A DNA stretch of 20,814 nucleotides from the NCBI GenBank assembly GCA_964343975.1, contig CAYFLU010000046.1, positions 1 through 20,814 of the forward strand, in the 5' to 3' direction. This document shows positions 20,575 through 20,814 of the stretch, piece after piece; the first letter of the stretch is position 1; every line of letters begins with the position of its first letter. Source of the DNA: SCUN01 sp964343975. Its GTDB lineage: Bacteria > Acidobacteriota > Vicinamibacteria > Vicinamibacterales > SCN-69-37. A program made the translations under genes and the position numbers. The notes beneath the pieces are model-generated. The model did no database searches and was not told the origin of the DNA. It worked only from the letters and a program-made list of their open reading frames with translations.

Positions 20575-20814
20575 TTACGCGCGTTCTTCCTTCGCCCGCA
20601 TCGCAAACAGCAAGACCACCACAAAACAGACCAACGGCACGACGAAGCCCGCGTGCATCGACCGCGTGTCGGCCAGCCAGCCCATGAGCGGCGGCGCGGC
20701 GGCCCCGCCGACGATCGCCATCACGATGAATGACGACGCCCGCTTGGTTTCCGCGGCGTTGAGCCCGACGAGGCCGAGCGCAAAGATCGTCGGGAACATG
20801 ATGCTCATGAAGAA
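20575..20814 (-). CDS. FucP-like MFS sugar:H+ symporter, C-terminal part (5' end beyond window)
   Basis: The frame is open to the right edge and its TAA lies at 20577-20575, giving the last 79 residues. They read FFMSIMFPTIFALGL, then KRASSFIVMAIVGGAAAPPLMG, WLADTRS and a final helix ending in MRAKEERA. FMSIMFPTIFALGL and the GGA..P..MG pattern are hallmarks of the L-fucose/glucose-galactose:H+ symporter (FucP) family of the major facilitator superfamily. The exact sugar cannot be told from this part. It points towards the D-amino-acid operon, with the TTCG hairpin between. Confidence 0.85.
   Translation of the reverse strand, partial: FFMSIMFPTIFALGLVGLNAAETKRASSFIVMAIVGGAAAPPLMGWLADTRSMHAGFVVPLVCFVVVLLFAMRAKEERA

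Overview
The window is high-GC, densely packed bacterial DNA from an aerobic-type, Gram-negative heterotroph. Outer-membrane and lipoprotein genes, Tat and Sec signal peptides, BlaI/M56 regulation, a Tat-exported amidase and FucP- and SHS-type transporters fit Acidobacteriota, possibly the Vicinamibacteria. That assignment is inferred from gene content; no rRNA or marker gene is present to prove it. No tRNA, rRNA, CRISPR array, phage or transposase gene is visible. No gene-free stretch exceeds about 200 bases.

Left part (1-4155): the end of an outer-membrane-type protein is followed by a methionine-branch operon. The order is promoter, SAM-I riboswitch, homoserine dehydrogenase, an ACT-less aspartokinase and a cystathionine gamma-synthase-type enzyme. 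The riboswitch appears to hold the ribosome binding site of the first gene inside its own P4/P1 stems. A 30-bp inverted repeat then separates the operon from a small Fer4_19 iron-sulfur protein.

Middle (4184-9057): a TPR lipoprotein, a SRPBCC-fold protein, a cyclophilin-type peptidyl-prolyl isomerase, a SHS-family MFS transporter, and a two-gene unit of a small protein plus a nucleotidyltransferase. Several start codons lie 6-9 nt after a -10-like hexamer with no Shine-Dalgarno, which suggests leaderless transcripts.

Regulatory core (9058-12359): a BlaI-type repressor with two matching operator-like dyads over its promoter overlaps a 951-residue M56 (BlaR1-like) membrane metallopeptidase by 4 bp. 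Where BlaR1 carries a penicillin sensor, this protein carries Poly_export, TPR, Poly_export and two SLBB domains, the modules of Wza-type polysaccharide exporters. I consider this the best candidate in the window for an undescribed system: a proteolytic antirepressor that senses an envelope polysaccharide or export state. A dispersed GC-rich repeat also lies inside this gene.

Right part (12494-20814): a minus-strand pair (an unknown secreted protein, then a Tat-exported amidase) diverges from a plus-strand operon. That operon encodes a secreted protein with three RidA domains in one chain, DgcN and DgcA (D-glutamate to N-acetyl-D-glutamate to N-acetyl-L-glutamate), a secreted N-acyl-D-amino-acid deacylase and a DinB-fold protein. 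Together these look like a D-amino-acid salvage operon, plausibly fed by peptidoglycan or N-acyl-D-amino acids. The window ends in the 3' part of a FucP-like sugar transporter on the minus strand.
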